Below are positions 17,164 through 25,264 of a DNA stretch of 64,000 bases, in pieces. The notes beneath the pieces are model-generated. The model was not told where the DNA came from. It was given only the letters and a program-made list of their open reading frames with translations, and did not search any database. The position numbers and the translations under genes are program-made. Where the stretch lies: NCBI RefSeq assembly GCF_000169175.1, contig NZ_AAWS01000043.1:1-64000 (forward strand). The letters are read 5' to 3'. The stretch is from Microscilla marina ATCC 23134 (GTDB taxonomy: Bacteria; Bacteroidota; Bacteroidia; Cytophagales; Microscillaceae). Each line of letters begins with the position of its first letter. The stretch's first letter is position 1.

Positions 17164-19755
17164 ATGAATATATTTAGAAAAAAACTGAAGCATTATTATG
17201 CCTGGTGGGTATTGGCATGCTGCCTGGCATGGAGCCCAATGACCTACGCCCAAACCCGTCAATTGCCTAAAGTAAACGCGGCAAAACAACAAGCGCAAAG
17301 AGCGCTAGAGGCACGAAAAAAAGCAGTGCACGACAAAAGCAAGGCATTTTTGCAAGAAAAGCTAGATCCTCGTGCCCCTTACCGTCAACTAAAGGCCAAA
17401 GGGAAAGACGACCTGCAAAAGCGGTTTGCTATTTTGAAAAACATTTATGGAGAAAGTAAACAAGAAGTGACTGGTTTTCGTTTGCCTCCTTTGCTCAAGT
17501 TTAATGGCTTGCAAGCCAACCTGGAACAGCACACCGCCCAACGACAAGGCAATTACCCTTTGGGCATACCCGGCGATTTTACCCGTTTTCAGGTCAATGG
17601 TGGAGTAAGCGTATTAGGCATACCACTCAAAGTACAAGGCCTGTTTACCACCGAGCAATCGGAGCTGCGCCAACCAATGAACCAATTTTCGGTGGGGCTG
17701 GACATAGCCACCCTGCAACGCCAGCTTCAGCAACGCATAGACGCCCGTTTGCGCAAGCTACAACAAGTGTACAACGTACAAGAGTACCAACAACTAGACA
17801 AGCTGTATAAATTTGAGCAAATCAAAGAAATAGAGAATTTTACCCAAAACGAGGTACGCCAACACCTGGGCGAATTGCAACAGCTCGAAGACCTGAAAGA
17901 GTTGAAAAACCTGAAAGACTGGGAAAAAAACTGGCAACAAAAGTTGACTACCAAAGGCACTGCCTGGGCAACAAAAGAAAAGACCCGCTATTATCAGCAA
18001 TTGGGGCAAAAACTCAAAAGCAACCCTACCCTTGCCAAAGCTTACACTACACTAGGCGTACGCCCCGAAGACCTAAGCAATCCCAAGGCATTGGAGAAAA
18101 AACTCAAAAATAAATCGGCGGCGCTAAAGCAACAAACCAAGCAATTGTACGAGCAAAAAAAAGCCGGTTTGAAACAAAAATACCAAGGTTCTAAGGGCAA
18201 GGCTTTGAAAAAGCTGAACAAACGGCTGGGCAAGTTTTTGGGGCGACAAAACCTAAGTGTAAGCGATTTGAAAAACCTCTACGAAAACCGCGACTCGTTG
18301 GCAAAACAAGCCCCCGAACGTTTGCTGGGTTATGAAAATGCCCGTATCCTGAAGTCGTTTAAAGCAGGCAAAAACAAAGAAGGTTTGCAACAACTACAAC
18401 AAGCGGGCATTATTTCTTTGCCCACGTTTTTGGCGGCAAGCCTGCAAACCCTGACCGTAGGCACCAGTTATCCTGAGTTTACCGATTTTACCCTGAGCGG
18501 TGCCCGCATAGATGGGGTGGGCATAGAGCTACAGCCGGGGCAATTACACCTGGCGTATTATGGCGCCAAAAACAGAGTAGCTACTGCTGCCAACAACGAC
18601 TACGCCCGCAAGCTGAAGGCTTACCGAGCGGGTTGGGGCAAAAAAGAAGGCACCCACTTGTTTATAAACCATGTACAGGGACAAGACGACCTCACGACCT
18701 TTAGAGGCGACAGCGTTATTACGGGCATTGGCGATACCTCGTTTTTTGACAAGCCCCGGCACAACACCGTATGGGGAGCAGATGCGAAGTGGCGTTGGAA
18801 ACAATGGGAACTGGAAGTGGAGTTTGCCCAATCGATGACCACCCTGGACTTAAGCCGCGAAAACCTTCCGGCAACGACTACCCACATTGCCGAGTTTTTG
18901 CAACAGCCCCTCACCGACCAGGGAAACCTACAGGTAGGGCAGGCGTATGGGCTCAGGCTACACTATCAGTTGGGAGAACGCACCACCTTGCACGGCAAAC
19001 TAGAACGGATTACGCCCGGTTTTTTCTCGTTGGGGGTGCCTTATTTTCGCAATGACATAGAAGGAGGAGAAGTAAGCATTGAACAAAAGTTTTGGAAAAA
19101 CCAATTGACGGTTACGCCTCTGTATGGCTACTGGCACGACAACCTCACCGGACGAAAAGAAATGACGTCGTTGATGCAAGAATATGGGCTAAATGTTAGC
19201 CTGACTCCTCAAAAATGGCCTTTTATGGCTTTAGACTACCGCAAACACCTGATTGAAAACAACGAGTTAAACAATGTAGAAATATTGAATGTGCACACCG
19301 GGTACAACTACACACAAGGCAGCACACAAATGCAAACTACTTTGACCGCCTTGCTGCAGGAAACCCGCACCCAATCGGAGGAGTTTAACCTGAAAAATAT
19401 CTCTATCAGAAATTATACATTACAACAAGTGGCAAGCTTTAGCTTTCCGCTTCAGGCGAGTGCTCAACTAAATTTTTTAGACCAAAAAGGAGGGAGAGAA
19501 GAAGGGAAATGGCTGACAGTGGGTGGTTCGCTGACCTATACTTTTTGGGGTGTTTGGCAAAATAGTATCAAGGGCAACTACGGCAAAAACCAAAAAGAGG
19601 GCATCAAGTATGATTGGGGGCTGGAGTCTTCCCTTACTTTTCTCAATTATTATACCCTCACTATAGGCGTTGAGCAAAACAAGTTGGACACGTTGTTACC
19701 ACTCAACAATTATGAAGAACTGCGAGGAAAGATCGTGTTAAGTGCGCGGTTTTAG
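17164..19755 (+). CDS. Exported coiled-coil protein with outer-membrane beta-barrel-like C-terminus
   Basis: ATG 17164 gives 863 residues; a GTG four codons upstream is less likely. There is a signal peptide (residues 1 to about 30, ending MTYAQ). Residues of about 30-110 and 170-390 are very rich in Gln, Lys, Leu and Glu in heptad-like order (for example LQQLEDLKELKNLKDWEKNW), predicting long helices or coiled coil. From about residue 400 the sequence changes to alternating aromatic/polar strands with short turns (VEISTNE-like strands are absent here; instead WRWKQWELEVEFAQS, VTPLYGYW, LTYTFWGVW). It ends in KIVLSARF, a terminal-Phe pattern typical of outer-membrane barrels. I recognise no named family. 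The same strand and end-of-locus position suggest it could anchor, display or translocate the RHS proteins; that is inference. A terminator separates it from the LysM gene, so it may have its own promoter. Confidence 0.7.
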   Translation: MNIFRKKLKHYYAWWVLACCLAWSPMTYAQTRQLPKVNAAKQQAQRALEARKKAVHDKSKAFLQEKLDPRAPYRQLKAKGKDDLQKRFAILKNIYGESKQEVTGFRLPPLLKFNGLQANLEQHTAQRQGNYPLGIPGDFTRFQVNGGVSVLGIPLKVQGLFTTEQSELRQPMNQFSVGLDIATLQRQLQQRIDARLRKLQQVYNVQEYQQLDKLYKFEQIKEIENFTQNEVRQHLGELQQLEDLKELKNLKDWEKNWQQKLTTKGTAWATKEKTRYYQQLGQKLKSNPTLAKAYTTLGVRPEDLSNPKALEKKLKNKSAALKQQTKQLYEQKKAGLKQKYQGSKGKALKKLNKRLGKFLGRQNLSVSDLKNLYENRDSLAKQAPERLLGYENARILKSFKAGKNKEGLQQLQQAGIISLPTFLAASLQTLTVGTSYPEFTDFTLSGARIDGVGIELQPGQLHLAYYGAKNRVATAANNDYARKLKAYRAGWGKKEGTHLFINHVQGQDDLTTFRGDSVITGIGDTSFFDKPRHNTVWGADAKWRWKQWELEVEFAQSMTTLDLSRENLPATTTHIAEFLQQPLTDQGNLQVGQAYGLRLHYQLGERTTLHGKLERITPGFFSLGVPYFRNDIEGGEVSIEQKFWKNQLTVTPLYGYWHDNLTGRKEMTSLMQEYGLNVSLTPQKWPFMALDYRKHLIENNELNNVEILNVHTGYNYTQGSTQMQTTLTALLQETRTQSEEFNLKNISIRNYTLQQVASFSFPLQASAQLNFLDQKGGREEGKWLTVGGSLTYTFWGVWQNSIKGNYGKNQKEGIKYDWGLESSLTFLNYYTLTIGVEQNKLDTLLPLNNYEELRGKIVLSARF

Positions 19756-20003
19756 GTAAAGTTTCAAGCTTGAAGCGGCAAGTTACCAGCCACAAGCCAC
19801 AAGTTCTCAGGTGTCGATGTATATCGGTACTTCATTGACAGTGTATTGACATTTCTTACCTTAAACAGCCGAACAAACCATTAGATAGTCCCTGGCACCC
19901 TCTCAGGGAATTTATAAATAACTGAAAAATAAGTGTACTGTGAATTTTTTAGCTGCATCTGAACCGAATCTATTTCTAAATCCCGATTTATATTTATCGG
20001 GGC

Positions 20004-20038
20004 AGCAGCTTGTTGTGATGAGCTCAACGGAATTAAAC
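20004..20038 (+). repeat. TGATGAGCTCAACG repeat, copy in SDR upstream region
   Basis: CAGCAGCTTGTTGTGATGAG and the following CTCAACGGAATTAAAC match the motif at about 40792-40828 (CAATTTGCTGTGATGAGCTC, then AACGCAGTTAAAC). They also match the right part of the two MITEs (ACTGTGCTGAGCTCAACGAA, then GTTAAA). Each copy is preceded by a small hairpin whose bases differ among copies, while the AGCTCAACG core is constant. Confidence 0.5.
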
Positions 20039-20124
20039 AAAATATACCTAGTGCATCAGGCACTAAGTTACTTACATATTATTTGGCGACTTTTGCCCCC
20101 TGACTTCCTCGTAAAAAAGTTAGA

Positions 20125-20477
20125 TAGCTAACTGACCTTTCGCAGGTCAAAAATTTGTTTTCTGTGAAAAAATACCACTCAGCAAAATATGCTCATAAAA
20201 AGCAATGATTCGAGTATCTGTGAGCCATTACTTTTTTCTACAGGTAAAAAAGTAATCAAAAAACCCGCAGCTGTAGTTTGTTTCGCCTAAATCTGTTTCA
20301 CTACGCCGAAACAGCTCAAACTCGCTTCGCTCAAACAGTGATCTGTTTTTACGGCTTCGTTTCACAGATTCTTAACGGCAACAAACTAAGGCTGAATCCA
20401 GCTGACGCAACCTTAGTCCTAAACTGTATTTTTTTGCTTAAAAACAAAAATACGTACTGCGAAAGGTCAGATAGCTA
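20125..20477. repeat. 353-bp module bounded by 21-bp inverted repeats
   Basis: Left arm 20125-20145 (TAGCTAACTGACCTTTCGCAG as a 21-base arm, split here for reading as TAGCTAACTGA plus CCTTTCGCAG) is the reverse complement of the right arm 20457-20477 with one mismatch. Inside the arms, the A/T-rich stretches next to each arm are again partly complementary. The centre holds further short palindromes such as AAACAG and CTGTTT pairs. No transposase is present. No flanking target duplication is obvious, so this is either an old non-autonomous element or a large structured repeat. Confidence 0.6.
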
Positions 20478-20588
20478 AGGTTCCGATATGCATCGGAATT
20501 CAGAAAGCGAACTATCCGCCATTTTCACGACTCGTCAGAAAACAAAATTCATCCAAATTAATAAGCAACTTATTTAATCCCTAATGCA

Positions 20589-20626
20589 CTAGTGGAGGCT
20601 ATGCCGACATCCCGCTTGCGGGGCAC
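20589..20626. repeat. Dispersed intergenic repeat, copy 2 (GGCTACGCC / CCCGCTTGCGGGG type)
   Basis: CTAGTGGAGGCTATGCCGAC followed by ATCCCGCTTGCGGGGCACC is nearly identical to the copy at about 40838-40876 and related to the one at 411-446. It contains the hairpin CCCGC-TT-GCGGG. Confidence 0.6.
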
Positions 20627-20763
20627 CTAGTCCCTAGAACCTTCTCAGGGCTCCAATTCCCCAGAACCCTCCCTATAGTATTAGCTTGACTATATATAAT
20701 TATATTTCATTAGTTAGTATTTTTATACTAATTTCCGTTTTCAAACTCTCAAATCATTTCAAC

Positions 20764-21525
20764 ATGAAAGAAAATCTGAGCCTAAACGACAAAGTAGCTA
20801 TAGTAACGGGCGCCAGCAAAGGCATAGGTGAGGCCATTGTACGTTTGTATGCTGCCCACGGAGCCAAAGTAGTAGTGAGTAGCCGCAAACAAGTCGCAGT
20901 AGACGCGGTAGCCGAAAGTATTCGCCAAAGCGGGGGAGAGGCTATAGGCATAGAAGCCCACATGGGCAAAATGGACAGTATTAAAACTTTGGTAGACAAA
21001 ACGCTTGAGCACTATGGGCGCATAGACATTATAGTAAACAATGCGGCTACCAACCCCGTATTTGGTGCAGTAGAAAATTGCAATGAATCGGCTTTTGATA
21101 AAATAATGGACGTAAACGTGAAAGGTTGTTTTGAGCTTGCCAAACTTGCTTTACCTTCTATGAAAGCCAACAAAAGTGGGTCTATCATTAACATGAGTAG
21201 CATTGGAGGGCTTAAGCCTGAACCAGGTTTGGGTATTTATAGTGTAAGCAAGGCAGCCCTGGTAATGCTTACCAAAGTAATGGCGAAAGAGTGGGGGCGG
21301 CACAACATTCGCGCCAATGCGATTTGCCCCGGCTTGATCAAAACCAAGTTTAGCCAGGCGCTTTGGCAAAACGAGCAGGTAAGCGACCACTTTATGAAAA
21401 ACCTGCCCATTGCTCGTTTGGGTACGCCCGAAGACATTGCCCGTTTGTCGCTTTTTTTGGCTTCCGACGCATCTTCTTATTCTACAGGAGGGGTGTTTAC
21501 TTCCGACGGTGGTTTTTTGGTATAA
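20764..21525 (+). CDS. SDR-family oxidoreductase (3-oxoacyl-ACP reductase-like)
   Basis: ATG 20764 gives 253 residues, normal for a classical short-chain dehydrogenase; an upstream TTG adds only a hydrophobic non-family extension. The NAD(P) motif TGASKGIG is at residues 15-22, the NNAA motif at 92-95, Asn118 in DVNVKG, the catalytic Ser in MSSIGG (145-146), and YxxxK as Tyr159/Lys163. The C-terminus has the usual GGVFTSDGG. The enzyme reduces or oxidises a carbonyl/alcohol with NAD(P)H in the cytoplasm; the substrate cannot be told from sequence. It stands alone between the repeat field and a convergent small gene. Confidence 0.92.
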   Translation: MKENLSLNDKVAIVTGASKGIGEAIVRLYAAHGAKVVVSSRKQVAVDAVAESIRQSGGEAIGIEAHMGKMDSIKTLVDKTLEHYGRIDIIVNNAATNPVFGAVENCNESAFDKIMDVNVKGCFELAKLALPSMKANKSGSIINMSSIGGLKPEPGLGIYSVSKAALVMLTKVMAKEWGRHNIRANAICPGLIKTKFSQALWQNEQVSDHFMKNLPIARLGTPEDIARLSLFLASDASSYSTGGVFTSDGGFLV

Positions 21526-21550
21526 AGGGCTAGAGTAATCAATAGATAGT

Positions 21551-21598
21551 TTCAGGCAACAAGGCATACAATTATCTAACACTTCCTTGTTGCCTGAA
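21551..21598. terminator. Long hairpin between convergent genes
   Basis: TTCAGGCAACAAGG (21551-21564) and CCTTGTTGCCTGAA (21585-21598) form a perfect 14-bp stem with a 20-base loop, 25 bp after the SDR stop and 2 bp before the stop of the convergent DUF2158-like gene. The downstream T-runs are modest, but the position between two converging stops supports a bidirectional terminator. Confidence 0.65.
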
Positions 21599-21600
21599 GC

Positions 21601-21807
21601 TTATTCTAATTTTTGCACCGTATCTTGATGAAACCGCTGTTCAGCAAATTTTTGTTCGGTGGCATCATACCATTGCCCTATGATGTACTCATCGCTTGTG
21701 CTACGGGTGAGTTGTTCACTGAGCAATGCTTGTTCGTATTCTTTGACCACCATTACAGGGCCTCCGGACAAATGTTGTACTTTATCGCCAACTTTAAATT
21801 TTCTCAT
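21601..21807 (-). CDS. Small DUF2158/YodC-like protein
   Basis: 68 residues, opening with FKVGDKVQHLSGGPVMVV, the beta-strand signature I associate with the DUF2158 (YodC) family of small bacterial proteins, and containing a Trp-Tyr segment (GQWYDA). No signal peptide. The function of the family is unknown to me. Start ATG is at 21805-21807. It is convergent with the SDR gene, and no other gene shares its transcript. Confidence 0.7.
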   Translation of the reverse strand: MRKFKVGDKVQHLSGGPVMVVKEYEQALLSEQLTRSTSDEYIIGQWYDATEQKFAEQRFHQDTVQKLE

Positions 21808-22012
21808 ATCTTGTCAATCAGTTAAATGAATACTATCAAACCTCTTGTGGGCTTGTTTAAAAACACTGATCAGTTTGGGTGAATATTCTTGGTGTCACAG
21901 TACGTGAAAAACGTTTTTTAGCCAGACAATCACCACGCCAAAGGCGAGCATTGTTTTACCACAGGCAAAGGTTAAAGGCTCCTTACAATGCGCCATCTTT
22001 TTTCAACCAATA

Positions 22013-23083
22013 CTAAAAAATCACCTCACACCCAGGCAACCAATGACTTATTTCCTGTACATGTTCAGGCGACATCGGGTTGTTTTGTACATCAAGCAGC
22101 TGGAGGTTTTTCAAATAGCTAATACTGGATGGCAAACGGCTTATTTGATTATTTGCCAACCATAACTTTACAATACTGCCCTGCGTATTGGTGATTGAAA
22201 AATTGACCTGATCAATGCAATTATTACTGAGGTTTAATTGATATAATTGGGGCAAATCAAACACTCCAGCGGGCACCTGCCTAAGTTGATTGTGAGTCAT
22301 CCAAAGCTTTGCCAAAGCATTCATTTCCAATATTGCCAGCGGGAACTCGGCCAAGCGATTATGATTGAGCTCAAGTATGCCCACCTTTTTTAGGAGACCT
22401 ATAGTATCAGGCAAATCTTTGAGCCGATTATGACTGACGTTTAAATGACCAAGGTGGCGCAAGTTGCCTATTTGGGCAGACACATTACTTAATTGGTTGT
22501 GCTGAAGGGCAAGAATTTGCAGGCGGGGCAATGAGCAAATAACCTCCGGAAAATCTTGTATTTTATTGCCGTTGATAAACAAATATTTTAGATGTTTACA
22601 CTGTTGCAGTTCGGAGGGCAAGCTCTGTAATTGATTATCATACACCTGGAGTACTTCCAGCGATTTGATTTGCCCTATTTCTGGCAGGAGCCGGGCGAGT
22701 TCATTCTTTGCTACCAATAGATTTTGCAGTTGGGGCAAATACCCTATTTGGGTGGGTAAATCTGACAAAAAATTCTCGTTTAAATGGAGGTTTTTCAAAC
22801 GCCTAAGTGCTACTACCTCAGCAGGTAGTTTTACCAAACCCGTATTTTGCAAGTCTAGCTTGGTCAGTTGTAACAACTCACAGATATTTTCAGGCGTTAA
22901 AGCGTTCAGTGTTTTACCCAGGGCTACCCGATAAAATAAACGGTATTTATCTAACTGTTCCTGAAACTCAGGATAGTTTTGTCCTATTTCCAGGGCCAAC
23001 TCTATATTGCTCACATCTTCTGAGTAGAGCAATGTGATGAGCTGATCTTTTACTTCTAAATAAGCTTGTGATGCTATAGTCAT
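22013..23083 (-). CDS. Cytoplasmic leucine-rich-repeat protein
   Basis: 356 residues from ATG 23083-23081; a TTG three codons upstream is disfavoured. Residues 1 to about 75 look helical; about 75-340 are around eleven LRRs of about 23 residues with the pattern LxxLxLxxNxLxxLPxxI (for example LKNLHLNENFLSDLPTQI). This is the bacterial/plant-like LRR type used for protein-protein binding. There is no signal peptide or membrane segment. The start ATG overlaps the stop of the upstream subtilase gene by one base (TAATG), so translation is probably coupled and the two proteins likely act together. The binding partner is unknown. Confidence 0.85.
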   Translation of the reverse strand: MTIASQAYLEVKDQLITLLYSEDVSNIELALEIGQNYPEFQEQLDKYRLFYRVALGKTLNALTPENICELLQLTKLDLQNTGLVKLPAEVVALRRLKNLHLNENFLSDLPTQIGYLPQLQNLLVAKNELARLLPEIGQIKSLEVLQVYDNQLQSLPSELQQCKHLKYLFINGNKIQDFPEVICSLPRLQILALQHNQLSNVSAQIGNLRHLGHLNVSHNRLKDLPDTIGLLKKVGILELNHNRLAEFPLAILEMNALAKLWMTHNQLRQVPAGVFDLPQLYQLNLSNNCIDQVNFSITNTQGSIVKLWLANNQISRLPSSISYLKNLQLLDVQNNPMSPEHVQEISHWLPGCEVIF

Positions 23084-24690
23084 TACTTCCAATAAATTTC
23101 TATTACTTCATGGCCTATGTCTATGGTAGTTCGTTGGGTAGTGCGTTTGTGACGCTTAATCACCACCTTCTGGTCTTTGCCTACCTTCATGCGTTGTTGG
23201 TGCTGTACCTGGTATTGGTCACGCTTATGAAAAACCACCACCTTTTTGGCTGTCAGCTTTTCCAATACCAGTTTATCCTTTGTTACTTCCATTGTTTTTA
23301 CATTGTCGGGCTTCCATAGAGGCTCATTGATGAGCTTAAGTGCCACATTTGCTTGTGGAATGCCGTACCCAATATAATTATTACCATAAGGATACAAGTG
23401 CGCCGATTTTTCTATGATGGCTCTTAACTCGGTGTTTTTGAGGGAAGGTTTTTTTTGTAAAAGACAAGCTGCAAGCCCTGAAATGACCGGAGCCGAAAAA
23501 GAAGTACCATTAGAGGCAAAACAAGAAACGTTGGGCTTGAGGTAAGGCAAAAAATCAGGACCAATACTGCTGTAGCCTGCCTTTGCCCTAAAGTTTTTGT
23601 TGGTAGCACCCACCGACAACGCCTCTTTAGCATCACCAGGGGTAGACACCACCTTCCATTGAATGGCGCCTTCATTGCCCGCCGATACTACCATCAGCAT
23701 CCCCTTTTGTTTGACCGCAATATCAGCAGCGCGGCTTATCTTGCTGGTTTTGCCATCCATTTCCTGAGGGGTATAATCTTCCTTACGGTTGGTAAACCCG
23801 TCGGAGTAGCCCAACGAAGTGTTAACAATACGTACCCCAAGGCTATCCATCCACTCTACAGCAGCTATCCAGTTATCTTCTTCGGTGCGGGTTTCGGTTA
23901 CGCCATGGTCAGTACGGGCTATATAAAACTGGGCTCCGGTGGCAAGCCCAAACTGGCGTTGGGTAGTTTTGCCAGCAATGGCGCGCCATACCTGGGTGCC
24001 GTGGTAGTCGTCGTTGGTTTGTCGGTTAAACATTTTTTTGTTGGAAGGTTTCACAAAATCGCGTCCACCCAAAAAACGCTTGTCTTTGAAAATGTGCTTC
24101 AAAGCACTGAGCTTATCTGCCCCGTCAAAGCCTACGTCAATGATGCCTATTTTAATGCTTTTGCCGTTCAAGCCTGCTTCTACCAGAAACTGTGCTTTCA
24201 TCTGCTTAAGTACAGTAGCAAATTGTTTTTTGGAGGGTTCATTGGTTCGTTGCTGCGCTGCTATTACACCTTGGGTGTACACAAGGCTTACTTCTTTGAC
24301 AAAAGCTTGTTGCCGCAACCAGGTCCGTTGTGCGGCATTTGCCCTTACCGATACAGCATTGAGCCATTTAGATCGTTGGCATAGCCGAATCTTTTGTTTT
24401 TGTAATTGTTGAATGTATTGAGTAGCTACTGGTACATCGCTTATTTGCTGTAAAGGCAAGCCCAACAAACGACGGTTTTGCCAGGTTTGGACAGACACAT
24501 AGCGGGCATTTGGAGCAAAGGCTCCTTTATCTCTAAACACTACCCAATACTTATGGGTTGCCTGTATGGGCTCATCAATGTAAGTGGTTTTTCGTAGCTT
24601 GGCTAAATTATTTTGCTGAGCGGCTAAAAAAGTATTAACAAGCAATATTAGTGGCAGTACTTTGATGAAAATTACAATATTTTTTTTCAT
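23083..24690 (-). CDS. Secreted subtilisin-family (S8) serine protease
   Basis: 535 residues. A signal peptide (1 to about 24, ending FLAAQ) is followed by a propeptide-like N-terminal region (about 30-160) and a peptidase S8 domain. Catalytic residues are visible: Asp185 (IIDVGFDG), His230 (DDYHGTQVW), oxyanion Asn339 (SAGNEG) and Ser397 (NGTSFSAP), so it is probably active. After about residue 445 there is a short basic C-terminal part with Lys/Val-rich strands and no clear type IX sorting domain. It likely degrades proteins in the periplasm or outside. The MITE at 24709-24957 is inserted so close that its target duplication ends 9 bp before this start codon, replacing whatever leader the gene had. 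It is coupled to the downstream LRR gene. Confidence 0.9.
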   Translation of the reverse strand: MKKNIVIFIKVLPLILLVNTFLAAQQNNLAKLRKTTYIDEPIQATHKYWVVFRDKGAFAPNARYVSVQTWQNRRLLGLPLQQISDVPVATQYIQQLQKQKIRLCQRSKWLNAVSVRANAAQRTWLRQQAFVKEVSLVYTQGVIAAQQRTNEPSKKQFATVLKQMKAQFLVEAGLNGKSIKIGIIDVGFDGADKLSALKHIFKDKRFLGGRDFVKPSNKKMFNRQTNDDYHGTQVWRAIAGKTTQRQFGLATGAQFYIARTDHGVTETRTEEDNWIAAVEWMDSLGVRIVNTSLGYSDGFTNRKEDYTPQEMDGKTSKISRAADIAVKQKGMLMVVSAGNEGAIQWKVVSTPGDAKEALSVGATNKNFRAKAGYSSIGPDFLPYLKPNVSCFASNGTSFSAPVISGLAACLLQKKPSLKNTELRAIIEKSAHLYPYGNNYIGYGIPQANVALKLINEPLWKPDNVKTMEVTKDKLVLEKLTAKKVVVFHKRDQYQVQHQQRMKVGKDQKVVIKRHKRTTQRTTIDIGHEVIEIYWK

Positions 24691-24708
24691 TTTTGTTTGT
24701 AGTTTAAA

Positions 24709-24957
24709 TACTCTACCCAGCTTTTAACTTCGTTGAGCTCAACACAGTAAAACTGTAGCTTCGGTTTTTATAAAAGTACCTTCCTCGTCTCGGTTGTGTG
24801 TCTTCACCAACCGATCGAAACCCTAAAATAAGCCGTTTTTTAAGCTTTTGGGTGAGGTGATTTAGCTGTGCTGAGCACCGATATTTATCGGCATCTAAGG
24901 ACTCGTAAACTCGGTTGTGAAGATACAAATCAGGGCGAAAAATAGTAGGGTAGAGTA
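24709..24957 (-). mobile_element. MITE, copy A (249 bp, 10-bp TIRs, 9-bp target duplication)
   Basis: The ends TACTCTACCC (24709-24718) and GGGTAGAGTA (24948-24957) are perfect inverted repeats. TAGTTTAAA directly flanks both sides (24700-24708 and 24958-24966), a perfect 9-bp target-site duplication. The element has no transposase gene. The ORF-like frame inside is shared with copy B only at its two ends and is not convincing as a gene. On the - strand it aligns with copy B along the first 95 or so bases and the last 45 or so. The middle hundred bases have diverged in sequence but keep a hairpin (24791-24796 with 24808-24813). Strand is given so that copies A and B are in the same orientation. 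Confidence 0.9.
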
Positions 24958-25264
24958 TAGTTTAAATACACCTCAATAGCTATAAATTCAATACTCTAAC
25001 AACGCTGAACACATTTTCGTTAGAGAATCATCTTAGTAAAACTACAAAAATAACTTAACCCATAGAACAGTATCTATGTGAGGGGGCTTCTTCAAAAGTT
25101 TTACCCTACAAGGGGCTACCATAGCTTTGACTAGGCAAGTTTCCTTCGGGACAGGTTTTTCGTTGTCCACCCAACAGATATTTTGCTCTTCTGGACTACT
25201 TTATTTTTTCCATTTTACTGAACTGATTTCACTGTGTGTGTAGGCAAAAATATAATTAATTCTC

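Larger units (their letters stand above)
19756..20763. other. Intergenic repeat field of about 1 kb
   Basis: No gene is supported. Short ORFs here (for example 20278-20478) arise from palindromic repeats. The region holds a 353-bp module bounded by 21-bp inverted repeats (20125-20477), a copy of the TGATGAGCTCAACG motif (20004-20038), a copy of the GGCTACGCCGACATCCC repeat (20589-20626), and several short hairpins. The SDR gene begins at its right edge, so the SDR promoter should lie between about 20640 and 20763. I see no clean -33/-7 pair there. Confidence 0.6.

Noticed and set aside
20278-20478. 66-codon frame in the repeat field upstream of the SDR gene
   Set aside because: It lies in the palindromic 353-bp module, has no RBS or family, and reads through hairpins.
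24713-24928. 71-codon frame inside MITE copy A, similar to a 70-codon frame in copy B
   Set aside because: The similarity follows from DNA identity at the two ends of the elements; the middle is unrelated, the starts are not ATG, and the DNA has repeat and hairpin structure. A conserved peptide is unlikely, although not excluded.
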